Position numbers and translations under genes: made by a program. Of a DNA stretch of 64,000 nucleotides, positions 54,901 through 63,198 are shown piece by piece (the first letter of the stretch is position 1; each line of letters starts with the position of its first letter). Below the pieces are notes generated by a model. That model had not been told where the DNA came from. It did no database searches and worked only from the letters and a program-made list of their open reading frames with translations. The stretch is taken from contig NZ_LNDJ01000096.1 of assembly GCF_001444505.1 (NCBI RefSeq), forward strand, positions 1 through 64,000. The letters run 5' to 3'. The stretch comes from Psychrobacter piscatorii. GTDB lineage: Bacteria; Pseudomonadota; Gammaproteobacteria; Pseudomonadales; Moraxellaceae.

Positions 54901-55888
54901 CGGCGTTGGCATGGACGTTGTTATTAGTGAAATTCGTCAGTTAGGCGGTGCGGTCTCTGTTGTCTCCGAGCTTGGCAAAGGCTCTAATTTTACGATGCGT
55001 TTGCCATTAACCGTCGCTGTGTCTGATGCTTTGGTCGTGCGCGCCGCAGATCGCTACTACGCCATACCATTGGTACAGATCGAGCGCGTGGTACGGGTTA
55101 ACCCAGAAAAGCTATATGATTACTATCAGTCAGATGCTGCTACATTGAACTTTGAAGATACGGAATACCGAGTTCGCTATCTAAATGAGATTCTATCAGG
55201 TAATAAACTGAATGAACTGGTCGTCAATACCAACACCAGTTTGCCGCTGATTATTATTAAAAACCGTACGGGACAAAACATCGCACTACAAGTTGATCAA
55301 ATTGCAGGATCGCGTATCGAAGTGGTTGTGAAACCTCTAGGCCAGCAATTATCGAATATACCAGGTATTTCAGCTGCTACTATTATGGGCGATGGTTCGG
55401 TAATGCTCATTTTGGATTTGATTGCGCTAATGCGAAATGCGCAGTTGGTGAAGAACAGCTCGAAATCTGCTAGTGCCAAGCGAGGACGTATAGAGTCCAA
55501 ATCGACGGTGTTAGTAGTCGATGACTCCGTGACCGTACGTAAAGTGACCTCTCGTTTCTTGGAGCGTCAAGGGTTCAATGTGGCGGTTGCAAAAGATGGC
55601 ATCGATGCAATCGAGATACTACAAGATACAACACCAGATATGATCTTGTTAGATATCGAAATGCCGCGTATGGATGGATTCGAGGTGGCGACTCAGGTCA
55701 GATTCAATAGTCGATTACAGCATATCCCAATTATTATGATTACCTCACGTACTGGAGAAAAACATCGTGAGCGTGCTCTAGAGATTGGGGTGAACGACTA
55801 TATGGGTAAACCATTCCAAGAAAAAGAGCTTCTTGAAAAAATTCAAAGACTACTAGGTGAAGAGGTTAGCCTAACTAATGACGGATAA
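48989..55888 (+). CDS. chpA: ChpA/PilL, giant hybrid CheA-type histidine kinase
   Basis: A 2299-residue kinase. An N-terminal FimL-like helical region (1-about 620, including Hpt-like bundles without the His) is followed by five Hpt domains with phosphorylatable His669, His881, His1078, His1374 and His1551 (motifs FHTLKGSGRM twice, FHTLRGASGS, and HTIKGGARM twice). Next come dimerisation helices (about 1680-1800), HATPase with N-box LEHMLRNAVDHG (about 1872) and SDDGRGID (about 1918), a CheW-like domain (about 2010-2160) and a receiver with Asp2222 (LLDIEMPRMDG). Pseudomonas ChpA (about 2470) has more His/Ser/Thr-phosphotransfer domains. The end overlaps chpB by 11 bases. Confidence 0.95.
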   Translation: MKKQPNDIVTLEWLSPLLNQQLSQISDGWQSGADIDSYQQMTSHYYQVSGALTMIRLPLLADLANKLSFMASLGASHNLSARDCQIGKFSHKLLQHALNQYTHLGKYNPALINKATNELAQILSQRGVEADAFIDATDTQHAHLNNDDTHEDMVHEDIVNSIQIAVPTSNVTTNLEDQHYQQMLLVWRQQVQKLLVANINQAHVLQILEKVSQYLWQNTQDNDLQRLWYLSELWLSDLAHNEAPSPEYYAPLLGQLDRVIESATQPTHLSSSLVKGLINSVYIQLIYLENSSERTQSTLNEISQREPATSRFLTRLLSEIETLIFNLDKPDTLINPLRHIKSQLESRGWVQYASQVESILTDLEQARLSETEFTQQQWHIERKLQELYSAIYDTEQAISLKIGASSFAIIPEAFDSSDVKDKDRHESVSTDSDLRELRIAVEEIKESFNEYIQRQDIQSLPVIADFDKIAHAFDVMGLPVISETIENIGSIFTQLLTHEVAVLSWDVTQALAESLTSIELLLDYLAQQVFDQNLLTQANEYAAKASQLLNAYAKSPETTNDTWLTQKPVAMNVLRYDDSGEIAPVTSSDNETVIATQDTTDTNPNVESDALLRAREQLKPDNFEVDEEIRDIFIEEVNDVITDLEDFLPIWQQDSQNLTPLTEVRRSFHTLKGSGRMVGAFSISEMAWSIENLLNRLLDKTLPVTDDVVRLVIETAKRLPVLLTDFAAQQLPSFDPAITILQSSNLMAQQPVNAGLDTFETGITETSAEVALGINDSDSMNDVSLETLLSSVDAAVGTDSESNNTNAPASLSGLEIPAVLVPFMQETEQLAADANDADPDIKEIFIEEAEEVLAEIVPLYEGWQLVSTDLAALKDIRRGFHTLKGSGRMVGANYTAELAWAIENMLNRVLDHSVVVSSDMCQLMSDVLAAYPEMLVAFENNSQDYPALVPLWIACANAYSKQQGDAFSYSRLYEQATSYSEDDAAQEPALSSSIDETDSVYDDSAEVISTTLQSFHSVNEKMAEAELVLTPQSEEEKAFCKIFIDEAEELLHHIDQFVSDNQDERSIEITDEIVRAFHTLRGASGSSALAAISEVSATIEHSLELLQQQDTAMNAQHLEALAQSAKLMNGYLNNYKQNLKQRSSAVEDSQSQQDIASLQAMLAEQYTTKDADTTANTDRKPTIEELLDNNIDTLLDAEWELEEALGHAEKEHSQDYIAQQISQITCLIDKAQAFPKFITVLNELGNAYSYLSDNIDKARDRDIQSILLSGHAQLIGLFDALAGSTSLKIDQQVMSELQGIYQNDNLDDNDEGFVVRAISAPEIQFETIDTDIELLEIFLEEAQELDNALDESFNKWRDDITNINSLKVLQRHLHTIKGGARMAGIRSIGDLTHEAESVYESFVENRREPTAQWLEIMQMVQDTMSQQVMHIVNHKKSFFTSELIEQLKVLEREKTLPETVELIIPVPKNYFEPDIQNVMADEAISNTETSELLSLDTMIKQSWANGLPDPDILSVFLEEAEELTNRNKYLHLFLNDTNNTTALQALQRDLHTIKGGARMVTASGIADLAHEMESVYTDFVSNRRPPTQKVLELLVASHDWLADAVFILQQHVNPPTPALLIEALEQFGRNPDSLKQVPKESLQSQREAILIAKENQDSHYLAKDISEMPSMFSNTNKEDDSTSSNEMIRISGGLIEHMINLSGESAINRARIDMGISSLTNSIEEMGTTVQRLADQLRRMEIELEAQILSQIDDELIDNEDFDPLEMDQYSSLNQLSKSLTESASDLVDINHTLLEKTRDSESLLLQLSRTQTELQDGLMNSRMVPFTRLTPRLERIVRQTANELNKSVELTIINADDEMDRTILERITSPLEHMLRNAVDHGIETTSARLKAGKERNGNITLEVHREGSEIVIQLSDDGRGIDVEAVRNKAISQGLIDADDDILSDLDIMQYIFNAGLSTSKQVTQISGRGVGMDVVISEIRQLGGAVSVVSELGKGSNFTMRLPLTVAVSDALVVRAADRYYAIPLVQIERVVRVNPEKLYDYYQSDAATLNFEDTEYRVRYLNEILSGNKLNELVVNTNTSLPLIIIKNRTGQNIALQVDQIAGSRIEVVVKPLGQQLSNIPGISAATIMGDGSVMLILDLIALMRNAQLVKNSSKSASAKRGRIESKSTVLVVDDSVTVRKVTSRFLERQGFNVAVAKDGIDAIEILQDTTPDMILLDIEMPRMDGFEVATQVRFNSRLQHIPIIMITSRTGEKHRERALEIGVNDYMGKPFQEKELLEKIQRLLGEEVSLTNDG

Positions 55889-56879
55889 TGCACGTGTTTT
55901 AGCACTGCGACAAAAAAGCAATCATGATATCAAAGTGCTGGTGATGGCAGAGGATCATCGCCAGCGCTTGGCTTTTTCAGATACCGTACGTAGTTGCGGC
56001 TTTACCCTTGTAGGTTGTGTGTCAAGAGCACAGTGGCAAGCAAAAAGTGAGCTGTCTAATGTAGATATTGATATTTGGCTGATAGATAGTGATTACGACG
56101 ACAGTGTAGCAACCGCAACAATCGCGTCAAAATCAGCGGCTGTCTTGGTGGGCTTTAGCCAAGCACCGTATCTCAATGAGGCACAGCAATATGGTAAATG
56201 GCAGCGTAAGTTAAAACGTAAACTTGCAAAGCTTTTAGCACTACCAGCCCTGATCGATACTCCCGAATACAAGGGCGATGACACTGAAAGAAGCTGGCAG
56301 TATGTCGTATTTTTGGGTGCGTCTATGGGCGGTCCTAGTGCGGTAAAAGAATTTTTAGACAATGTGCCAGCGACACTGCCAGTGTGTATTTTATTGGCGC
56401 ATCATTTCAATCAGACCATGATTGGTACGTTACCACGGATACTCAATCGCCATAATGATTGGCGCTGTGAGGTTATCGCGTCCTCGCAGCGTTTGCGAGC
56501 AGGGCATTGCCTCATAGCCCCTATTGATAAGCAAATAGTTTGTGATTCAGCTGGTAGGGTCATCTTGTTAGATCAAGCATGGAGCGGTGAATATAAGCCT
56601 GCTATTGGTCAGATTCTAAAAAACACCAGTGATGTTTATGGTAGCGATCTAATCAATATTATATTTTCGGGTATGGGCAATGATGGCTCTCAGTATTTGG
56701 ATATGGTTCAAGACAACAACAGCCAGTTGTGGGCGCAAGACCCTAGTCTGAGTGCATGTCCGAGTCAACCTCAGGCTATTATTGACTCAGGGTATTGTGG
56801 TTTCGTTGGTAGTCCGACAGATTTGGCAAAAAAACTGACTGATTATATTGGTGAAAGGGCAGCAAGCCATTCACGCTAA
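55878..56879 (+). CDS. chpB: ChpB, CheB-type protein-glutamate methylesterase
   Basis: A 333-residue methylesterase. The N-terminal part (about 18-120) is a degenerate receiver-like domain; the C-terminal catalytic domain has Ser149 in FLGASMGGPSA, His175/176 in LLAHHFNQTMIG and Asp in FSGMGNDG, the CheB triad. It removes methyl groups from PilJ, opposing PilK. The start overlaps the end of chpA, so translation is coupled. Confidence 0.9.
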   Translation: MTDNARVLALRQKSNHDIKVLVMAEDHRQRLAFSDTVRSCGFTLVGCVSRAQWQAKSELSNVDIDIWLIDSDYDDSVATATIASKSAAVLVGFSQAPYLNEAQQYGKWQRKLKRKLAKLLALPALIDTPEYKGDDTERSWQYVVFLGASMGGPSAVKEFLDNVPATLPVCILLAHHFNQTMIGTLPRILNRHNDWRCEVIASSQRLRAGHCLIAPIDKQIVCDSAGRVILLDQAWSGEYKPAIGQILKNTSDVYGSDLINIIFSGMGNDGSQYLDMVQDNNSQLWAQDPSLSACPSQPQAIIDSGYCGFVGSPTDLAKKLTDYIGERAASHSR

Positions 56880-56896
56880 CTGATTGTGAGCGACGT

Positions 56897-57394
56897 ATGA
56901 AACAAATTTTGAAACACTCGTTTGAAGCGGTAAGTTTATTGACCACGAACAATGGTATGCTCGATGTGACTATCGTGCCAGCATCTAACCAACCCGATTG
57001 GATTATTCCGAGCAGTTTGATTTTGAGCGTCGACGATTATCAAGAGCGTATATCCAAGTATCAGTGGCAAGAGCAAAATCTTGCTGTCTTTCACTTGTTA
57101 CCGCAGGATAGAACACCAGAGAAAGTCATCATACTAGAGGGCAATACCACCGAGCATCGATTTGCTTTGCAAACGGCAGGTGAGTTGCGCCAATTACAAG
57201 CCCGTATTTCTGACGTCAAAGATACAGAGCTTCCCGAGCAGTTTGCGGATACTAGCGTTGATAAAATAGAAGGGCAGTCTGACGAAAACGTTGTGCTCTC
57301 TTATCTGTATCAAACCGTTATGATTGACGACAATGTTTATTTGGTACCAGACTTGGACAAAATTGCGCATCATTTGGTGAATTTAGATGACTAG
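56897..57394 (+). CDS. chpC: ChpC-like CheW-domain coupling protein
   Basis: A 165-residue protein 17 bases after chpB. Sequence similarity to CheW is faint (VIVPASNQPDWIIPSSLIL-type hydrophobic strands, and a final VYLVPDLDKIAHHLVN helix), so the name depends mainly on position: in Pseudomonas the gene after chpB is chpC, a second CheW-like adaptor of about the same size. No signal peptide or membrane helix. Confidence 0.65.
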   Translation: MKQILKHSFEAVSLLTTNNGMLDVTIVPASNQPDWIIPSSLILSVDDYQERISKYQWQEQNLAVFHLLPQDRTPEKVIILEGNTTEHRFALQTAGELRQLQARISDVKDTELPEQFADTSVDKIEGQSDENVVLSYLYQTVMIDDNVYLVPDLDKIAHHLVNLDD

Positions 57395-57529
57395 ATTCTC
57401 GTCTAAGTTTCAGTTATGCTTCACCTCATAGGTAGTACCCGAGCAATGCTGATTACTTTTTGTTATTGAATGAGTTGCTGCCCTAATATCAATTATAAAT
57501 AACGTTTAATAAAAACTATAGAGCCGCTC

Positions 57530-58051
57530 ATGAATAATTCTAACGTATCAAAATGGTCGCTCAGCAGTCGTATATTTCATTGGATCAGCGCACTGTTATT
57601 GCTGATTACTTGGGTAATGATACTGCTGCATGAAAATCTCGATAGCAATCTATATATCGGATTTCACAAAGCGTTTGGGATAAGCTTGTTGTTTTGGATG
57701 ATTGCGCGAGCTATCAACCGCATCTTTACCAAAGCGCCACCGTCTATCCCAATGCCAAAATGGCAATCGATGGTCTCTAAGTTATCGCATTTTGCTCTCT
57801 ATGCCATTCTGACCGCTATGCCGCTTGCTGGTTTATTGATGACTGTATATGGTGGTCGTCCTGTCGATATCTTTGGTTTATTCCAAATACCTGTGTTTGT
57901 CACTCCTGATAGGAGTTTGGCCCGCTTTTATAATGATCTACATACCGATATTATTTGGCCAATGATCATCGGTTTTACAGCGCTGCATATTGGTGCTGCC
58001 TTGTATCATCAGTTTATTAAAAAAGACAATTTAATATCACGTATGAAATGA
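57530..58051 (+). CDS. cytochrome b561 family protein
   Basis: A 173-residue membrane protein with four helices and the conserved histidines of the bacterial di-haem b561 fold: His17 in RIFHWISAL, His in GFHKAFGISLLFW, His in LHTDIIWPM and ALHIGAALYHQF. Related proteins (CybB/YodB-like) move electrons from the quinone pool or superoxide across the membrane. It stands alone and ends at a terminator. Confidence 0.9.
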   Translation: MNNSNVSKWSLSSRIFHWISALLLLITWVMILLHENLDSNLYIGFHKAFGISLLFWMIARAINRIFTKAPPSIPMPKWQSMVSKLSHFALYAILTAMPLAGLLMTVYGGRPVDIFGLFQIPVFVTPDRSLARFYNDLHTDIIWPMIIGFTALHIGAALYHQFIKKDNLISRMK

Positions 58052-58114
58052 TCTGCTATTGATCAATGCTCGAATGCTGTATACAGCATGCCGTACCAAT
58101 AAACTTAAAGATGC

Positions 58115-58148
58115 AAAAAAGCCCTAAGTACATTACTTAGGGCTTTTT
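58115..58148. terminator. bidirectional terminator
   Basis: GCCCTAAGTA-CAT-TACTTAGGGC with A-run before and T-run after. It separates cytochrome b561 and minE, which converge. Confidence 0.92.
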
Positions 58149-58194
58149 AAATGATAAATGAAAGTGCTTACGGTCTAAAGGTCTGATTACAAAT

Positions 58195-58485
58195 TTACTT
58201 TTTATGTTCAGGTAAATTAATGTTCATCTCTAACACATCTAAGCTATCTTCTGAGCGATGATTGATATTGACATCATCAATCTGCACGCCATTCACATAT
58301 TTGTTGACCACTTCTAAGATTTCACGTTTCATTTTTTCGATACGATCAACCGTTAGGCGGTTATTTAGACGATTTTCGCTAGCAACGATAACCTTGAGGC
58401 GTTCAGTAGCTAGATTGGCACTGCCTGCACTACTGTCGTCAGTACCAAATAGGCTACTCCAAAATCCTTTTTTCTTAGTCATCAT
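58195..58485 (-). CDS. minE: MinE, cell division topological specificity factor
   Basis: A 96-residue protein. Anti-MinCD segment (about 27-50, [11 protein letters not shown]), then the dimerisation domain with [14 protein letters not shown]. The ATG shares its first base with the stop of minD. It drives MinD off the membrane to create pole-to-pole oscillation. Confidence 0.93.
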   Translation of the reverse strand: MMTKKKGFWSSLFGTDDSSAGSANLATERLKVIVASENRLNNRLTVDRIEKMKREILEVVNKYVNGVQIDDVNINHRSEDSLDVLEMNINLPEHKK

Positions 58486-59297
58486 TAACCCCCAAACCAG
58501 CGCTGTAGTAAACTCTTTTTCTTCACATCAATATGACGTAGTGGACGCTCTTCGCCTAAGAAACGGGCGACGATATCATCATAACATTGACCAGCAACAG
58601 AGTCGGTATAATGAATAACAGGCTCACCGTGGTTCGATGCTTCGAGCACAGAATGGCTCTCAGGCACAACGCCGAGCAATGGTACTTTTAAGATGTCATT
58701 TGAGATAGTGTCGATGTCCATCATCTCGTTCGCAGCAGCACGTTCTGCATTGTAACGAGTGATAACCAAGTGCTCACGTACAGAGCCTAGGTTTTCTTCA
58801 ACCTTTTTCGTTTGACTTTGCAAAATACCGATGATGCGATCCGAGTCACGTACTGAAGAGATCTCAGGGTTGGTAACAATGATGGCTTCGTCAGCGTGAT
58901 ACATGGCCAACTGTGCACCGCGCTCGATACCAGCAGGTGAGTCACAGATGATATAGTCAAACTGTTTAGACAGCTCAGTCATGACCTCTGCGACACCTTC
59001 GTCCGTCAATGCGTCTTTATCACGCGTCTGACTAGCAGGAAGGATATACAGGTTTTCAAGCTGTTTGTCTTTGACAAGTGCTTGCGACAAGCGTGCGCTA
59101 CCGGTAATGACATCAACGAAATCATAAACAATTCGGTTTTCACAACCCATGATCAAGTCTAGATTACGTAGACCTACATCAAAATCAATTACAACCGTTT
59201 TATAGCCACGCAATGCTAAACCAGCGGCAAAAGAGGCACTTGTCGTGGTTTTGCCCACACCGCCTTTACCTGAAGTGATTACAACTATCTTCGCCAC
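58485..59297 (-). CDS. minD: MinD, septum-site ATPase
   Basis: A 270-residue ParA-type ATPase starting at GTG 59297 (GGAG nine bases before). Deviant Walker [41 protein letters not shown], and the C-terminal amphipathic membrane-targeting helix [11 protein letters not shown]. It forms a coupled pair with minE. minC lies 414 bases upstream rather than immediately adjacent. Confidence 0.95.
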   Translation of the reverse strand: MAKIVVITSGKGGVGKTTTSASFAAGLALRGYKTVVIDFDVGLRNLDLIMGCENRIVYDFVDVITGSARLSQALVKDKQLENLYILPASQTRDKDALTDEGVAEVMTELSKQFDYIICDSPAGIERGAQLAMYHADEAIIVTNPEISSVRDSDRIIGILQSQTKKVEENLGSVREHLVITRYNAERAAANEMMDIDTISNDILKVPLLGVVPESHSVLEASNHGEPVIHYTDSVAGQCYDDIVARFLGEERPLRHIDVKKKSLLQRWFGG

Positions 59298-59711
59298 AAT
59301 GGCACACTCCTATGAATCAATGGGATATCTTTTATATAAATAGCACAATTGCATGGTATTTATCTACTAACTATATATGTACTATCTGCGAAGATAGCCT
59401 AGCATAAATATATAGATATTTATAGCAAGTCTATATTAAAGCAGAAAAACAACTGAGATATGAGCTATAAAGGGCTTTTGCTTATAAATTTTACAGTTAA
59501 TGGCGATAATTTTTAACCGTTTGATAGCTATTTAAATATACGGCAAATAACGTTAGAACCAACATTTAATAATAGCTCAATTGTAACGATTAATTTAATA
59601 TATCTTGTTTTATTTATCTGACACAGCAGCTTATATAATTACAGCTTACCTTACCCAGTTTACTTTACTAGACAATCACCTAACCGTTTAATATTTTTAA
59701 CTGAGTAATAA
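59298..59711. other. AT-rich intergenic region splitting minC from minDE
   Basis: No gene or terminator is seen. Short AACCGTTT words recur (near 59514 and 59682). It probably contains a separate minDE promoter. Confidence 0.4.
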
Positions 59712-60539
59712 TTAAGCTTCATCCATAACGGTAAACACCAATCCTTCACCTTCTACAAACTTGACTTGTACAGGTTTATCAATCACATGCTCTGGCAGAT
59801 TGTCTCGTAAGCAGTAAGTTCCAGCCACAGACACGAGGGAGGGGTTAAAGACTTGGCAGAAAATACGAGCATCTTTGTCACCCGTTGCGCCTGCAACCAA
59901 GCGGCCTTGCGCACGTCCATAGACATGTAAGCTGTTGTCAGTGATGGCTTCAGCACCGCTATTCACACTGTTTGTCAAAATCAAATCGCCGCCGACATGG
60001 TTTAAGCTTTGGCCTGAGCGTAGCATCTGGTCGTAGATGAGGCTGGTAATATGCTGAGCACTTAACAATGTCTCATCTGGAAGACTGGAGATGGTGGTTT
60101 CAGTGGCAGGTATATTTGCCGCACTCTCGGTGCTAGTATCGTTGGCTGATTCTGAGCGATTATCTTCTTTAGGTTTATTGGACGGTGTAGGGGCTGTTTT
60201 GCTAGGTACGATACGTTCAATGCGTTTACCATCTGCAGGAAAGATGGCCAAGCGCTGCTCACGCGCTTGATCATCAAGTAGGCCTGTCACCACACCGATC
60301 GGCTGTAGTCCCCATGACCATAATAGCTCTACTAAGGCAGATAAATCTTGCTCGACGTCGCTATCGATCAAGATAGGAATGTTGCTTGATTTATTGCTCA
60401 GTGTCTCAGTAAGCTGGGCTTCAATAGCGCCCAGATCGCTGGTGCTAAACTGTAAACGCGAAAAGGTCAGCATCTTGCCATATAGGGCTAAGGCTGGTGC
60501 TGCGCTTGCAGTCTGATTATTATTGTCTGAAACTGTCAT
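59712..60539 (-). CDS. minC: MinC, septum formation inhibitor
   Basis: A 275-residue protein. N-terminal FtsZ-inhibiting domain (about 20-115), a polar Ser/Thr/Asn/Glu-rich linker (about 120-170), then the C-terminal beta-helix domain with LRSGQSLNHVGGDLILTNSV, VYGRAQGRLVAGATGDKDA and LVSVAGTYCL. The linker is longer than usual. It is on the same strand as minDE but well separated. Confidence 0.93.
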   Translation of the reverse strand: MTVSDNNNQTASAAPALALYGKMLTFSRLQFSTSDLGAIEAQLTETLSNKSSNIPILIDSDVEQDLSALVELLWSWGLQPIGVVTGLLDDQAREQRLAIFPADGKRIERIVPSKTAPTPSNKPKEDNRSESANDTSTESAANIPATETTISSLPDETLLSAQHITSLIYDQMLRSGQSLNHVGGDLILTNSVNSGAEAITDNSLHVYGRAQGRLVAGATGDKDARIFCQVFNPSLVSVAGTYCLRDNLPEHVIDKPVQVKFVEGEGLVFTVMDEA

Positions 60540-60615
60540 ATATAAACCCTTAAAAATAATTCTGTCGCTGTATTCACGGTGTCATTGTTATTATCGTGTC
60601 ATGTTAGTAGGCATA

Positions 60616-61707
60616 CTATAGATTGAGCATGTCTTGGTGTTTCCATTGCTGTACTTTTACTTGTGCTTCAAATGCAGTCAAACTGTCATCAATGATACTC
60701 GAAATCAGAGTATCAAGTGCACTATTATCGGTGTCTATTTGCGCAATACCACGGGCGATAGCGACCATCAATGAGTCGAGGCGCTCAGGGTCAAGCAGGC
60801 GCTTATTTAAGGCATAAACAACGTTTTCACCGATGTTGTGTCCGACATGCTGCAGTTGTGATTCGATCAGGCTACCCGCGATAGGAATCATGCGCAAATA
60901 GCGTCGCAGCTCAGGAGTATTGGCTAGACCTTCTTCAATAGCGTTGCCCATTTCGCTGGCTAATAGACTGCCACCACCTGATGAGGCAGTCAGCTCCTGT
61001 AGTTTTGGCACAAGCTCGGAGCGCAGAATGGATAATACGGCCGCTTCAATCTCAGCACGGTTGCGCGTGATGGCTGACTCGATAAAAGATTTGTGCGTTT
61101 CAGGGTTGGTCAATTCCTGCCTAAAATTTTGGATGGTCGTCAGGATGACACGATCAGAGAGCTCTTCTAATAATAGGTCAATATAGAACTTAATACGATT
61201 GATCCATGGCTGCGGGAGTACTTGGTAGCCAAGCTGGTACAATCGGCGTCCGATAACAACGGCTCTAAATAACCGTAACAAACGTAGCTGTGGAAAACAG
61301 CCTAAGACTTCGTACCAGTGGACAAAAGGGAAGAAAAACCAGCGATAATAGACTTTTTCTTTGATTGCGATTGCCCAGCGTAATAATAATTCAGCAACCA
61401 AAAATATGGTAAAAAACCCACCAGCGGTACGCAACGGCTCATGCAACGTCGCCTGATACCAACTTAGTCCTTCGCTGACTGACAGCCATTGTGCAGCATT
61501 GGCACTAAAGTCGCTCATCAATACAGCATCCAGACTGATCAGCAGAAGATCAATACTGATAGCGATAAGCATCACGATATCATAAGTGAGCTTTAAACGA
61601 CTGGGTTTTGGACGGTTTGGCCTTGGTGGCTCACTATTTGCAAGATGAGGCGACACCGGTGCAGTTGCAATAGGCGGGCTGGTAGTAGGAGAGGCGGGCA
61701 CAGTCAT
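60616..61707 (-). CDS. membrane protein with voltage-sensor-like region, function unknown
   Basis: A 363-residue protein. A Pro-rich cytoplasmic N-terminus (1-40), then hydrophobic segments at about 41-62, 90-112 and possibly 125-140, followed by LRLLRLFRAVVIGRRLYQLG, an Arg-every-third-residue helix like the S4 segment of voltage-gated channels. No pore loop or selectivity filter is visible; the remaining 190 residues are soluble, helical and charged. I do not recognise a characterised family. It ends 76 bases before minC on the same strand. Confidence 0.7.
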   Translation of the reverse strand: MTVPASPTTSPPIATAPVSPHLANSEPPRPNRPKPSRLKLTYDIVMLIAISIDLLLISLDAVLMSDFSANAAQWLSVSEGLSWYQATLHEPLRTAGGFFTIFLVAELLLRWAIAIKEKVYYRWFFFPFVHWYEVLGCFPQLRLLRLFRAVVIGRRLYQLGYQVLPQPWINRIKFYIDLLLEELSDRVILTTIQNFRQELTNPETHKSFIESAITRNRAEIEAAVLSILRSELVPKLQELTASSGGGSLLASEMGNAIEEGLANTPELRRYLRMIPIAGSLIESQLQHVGHNIGENVVYALNKRLLDPERLDSLMVAIARGIAQIDTDNSALDTLISSIIDDSLTAFEAQVKVQQWKHQDMLNL

Positions 61708-62048
61708 ACCTTATAAATGATAAATGGCACAAAGAAATGAGTAAATTTTTGACGGCTATTAAAAATAACCATCAAAAATCGATGCGTACATGATTAATCA
61801 CATTATCAATGAATAAGGCCAAAAAACAACCCATCTATGATTAAAAATCATGCATAGCCACTTATAAAGTAATAATGATCATTTGCAACGCGACTATCAT
61901 CAGTACAGTGCTCACGTATCATCATTAACCCCTGCGTTATTGATTACTCAAGCGCTTATGGCAGTATAGCTAGATTTTGTCCGTTATCGGACTATGAGTG
62001 CTGCGTCTTTTAAAAGGTATGTGATGACTTACGGCGTAAGTGAGTCAT
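61708..62048. other. intergenic region, nothing recognised
   Basis: AT-rich spacer between two minus-strand genes. A small ATGATTAAAAATCAT palindrome is at about 61835-61850; no T-run. Confidence 0.3.
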
Positions 62049-63014
62049 TTATTGAGCCACTTGAGTTTCAGGGGCTGTCTCAAAATCAACCAGCATGTCG
62101 GTGATGCGCTGATCTTTTTGACGCCAGATGTGTTCAACCCAGTCAAACATCTGTGCTTTTATTGCCTCATCATTTTCATAGCCGCCTTGCTTAATTCCCT
62201 CAAACAACGCATCTGGTATATCGATATATCTTAGATCCACGCCCAAACGTTTGATATTGCCTTTCCACAGATCGCTATAGCTTGGTACGCCATCAGGATA
62301 GACGATGGTCACATCCAGTATGCCATCGATATCCTCGCCTAGGGCGTTAATCGCAAGGGATAAGCCGCCTGCTCGTGGTTTTAGTAAGTGAGTATAAGGA
62401 GACTGCTGTTTGGCATGTTTGGCCTTGGTAAAGCGCGTACCTTCCAGATAGTTTAGCAAGGTGAATGGCTTGTCTTTTAAAAGGGCACAGGCACGCTTGG
62501 CCTCTTCGATATCTTTACCTTTAAGTGCTGGGTTTTTGGCGATGGCTTCTTTGGAATGCCTGCGCATCATGGGGAAATCTAAAAAGTAAAAAGCTTGCCC
62601 AACGATGGGAATATAGATCAGCTCAAATTTAGTAAAAAAGCGCGTCAATGGCAGGCGCTTTTCGCCAATGTATTGCACGATGCTGGTATCGACCCAAGAT
62701 TGGTGGTTACTGACCAGAAGGTATTTACCATCGATGCGAATATCATCTGGTAAGCTGATACGCCAATCTTTGCGAGGCAGCATGTCATCGATCAGAGCAC
62801 TATTGCTACTGATCCAGTAAGTCGCGATTTTGATGACCGCTTTATCTGCAATAGGTGCCCCCGTGATGACTTTGCCGACACCCATCAACCACAAAGGAAT
62901 ACTACCACCAAAGCTATTGGCAGTGATAACGCTTGCTGCTGTCGCTAATGAAACCGCCTTACCCAGTTTGGGCGTGCGTTTGTGCAGTTTTCGAATGGTA
63001 GATGTCAGTCGCAT
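62049..63014 (-). CDS. PlsC-family 1-acylglycerol-3-phosphate acyltransferase-like (YihG type)
   Basis: A 321-residue membrane-associated acyltransferase. Motif I NHQSWVDT (His104, Asp109) and motif III YLEGTRFT are intact; the N-terminal hydrophobic segment (about 19-55) anchors it. The acyltransferases of this subgroup (YihG) shape fatty acid composition of phospholipids rather than being the main PlsC. In a cold-adapted organism this could matter for membrane fluidity, which is inference. Confidence 0.9.
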   Translation of the reverse strand: MRLTSTIRKLHKRTPKLGKAVSLATAASVITANSFGGSIPLWLMGVGKVITGAPIADKAVIKIATYWISSNSALIDDMLPRKDWRISLPDDIRIDGKYLLVSNHQSWVDTSIVQYIGEKRLPLTRFFTKFELIYIPIVGQAFYFLDFPMMRRHSKEAIAKNPALKGKDIEEAKRACALLKDKPFTLLNYLEGTRFTKAKHAKQQSPYTHLLKPRAGGLSLAINALGEDIDGILDVTIVYPDGVPSYSDLWKGNIKRLGVDLRYIDIPDALFEGIKQGGYENDEAIKAQMFDWVEHIWRQKDQRITDMLVDFETAPETQVAQ

Positions 63015-63135
63015 GCGTGATCCTTCTTGTTCAATCTGATTAATAAATAAGGCTTATATTGCACAATCTGATGCTGTCAAATATTCCTATCACATATTCC
63101 TAAAATTGCCCGTACGGTGACTGACCAATAATCTA

Positions 63136-63198
63136 GTGAATAAAGAGCAAGCAGTTGAGCAAATAGATGAATGGAACCCTGAGGTGACGGTCATTTGA
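63136..63198 (+). CDS. possible 20-residue leader peptide
   Basis: A GTG frame encodes MNKEQAVEQIDEWNPEVTVI and stops at TGA 63196-63198, overlapping the next frame's TTG by the sequence TTGA. No clear ribosome binding site of its own. Could be a remnant of a decayed gene. Confidence 0.2.
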   Translation: MNKEQAVEQIDEWNPEVTVI

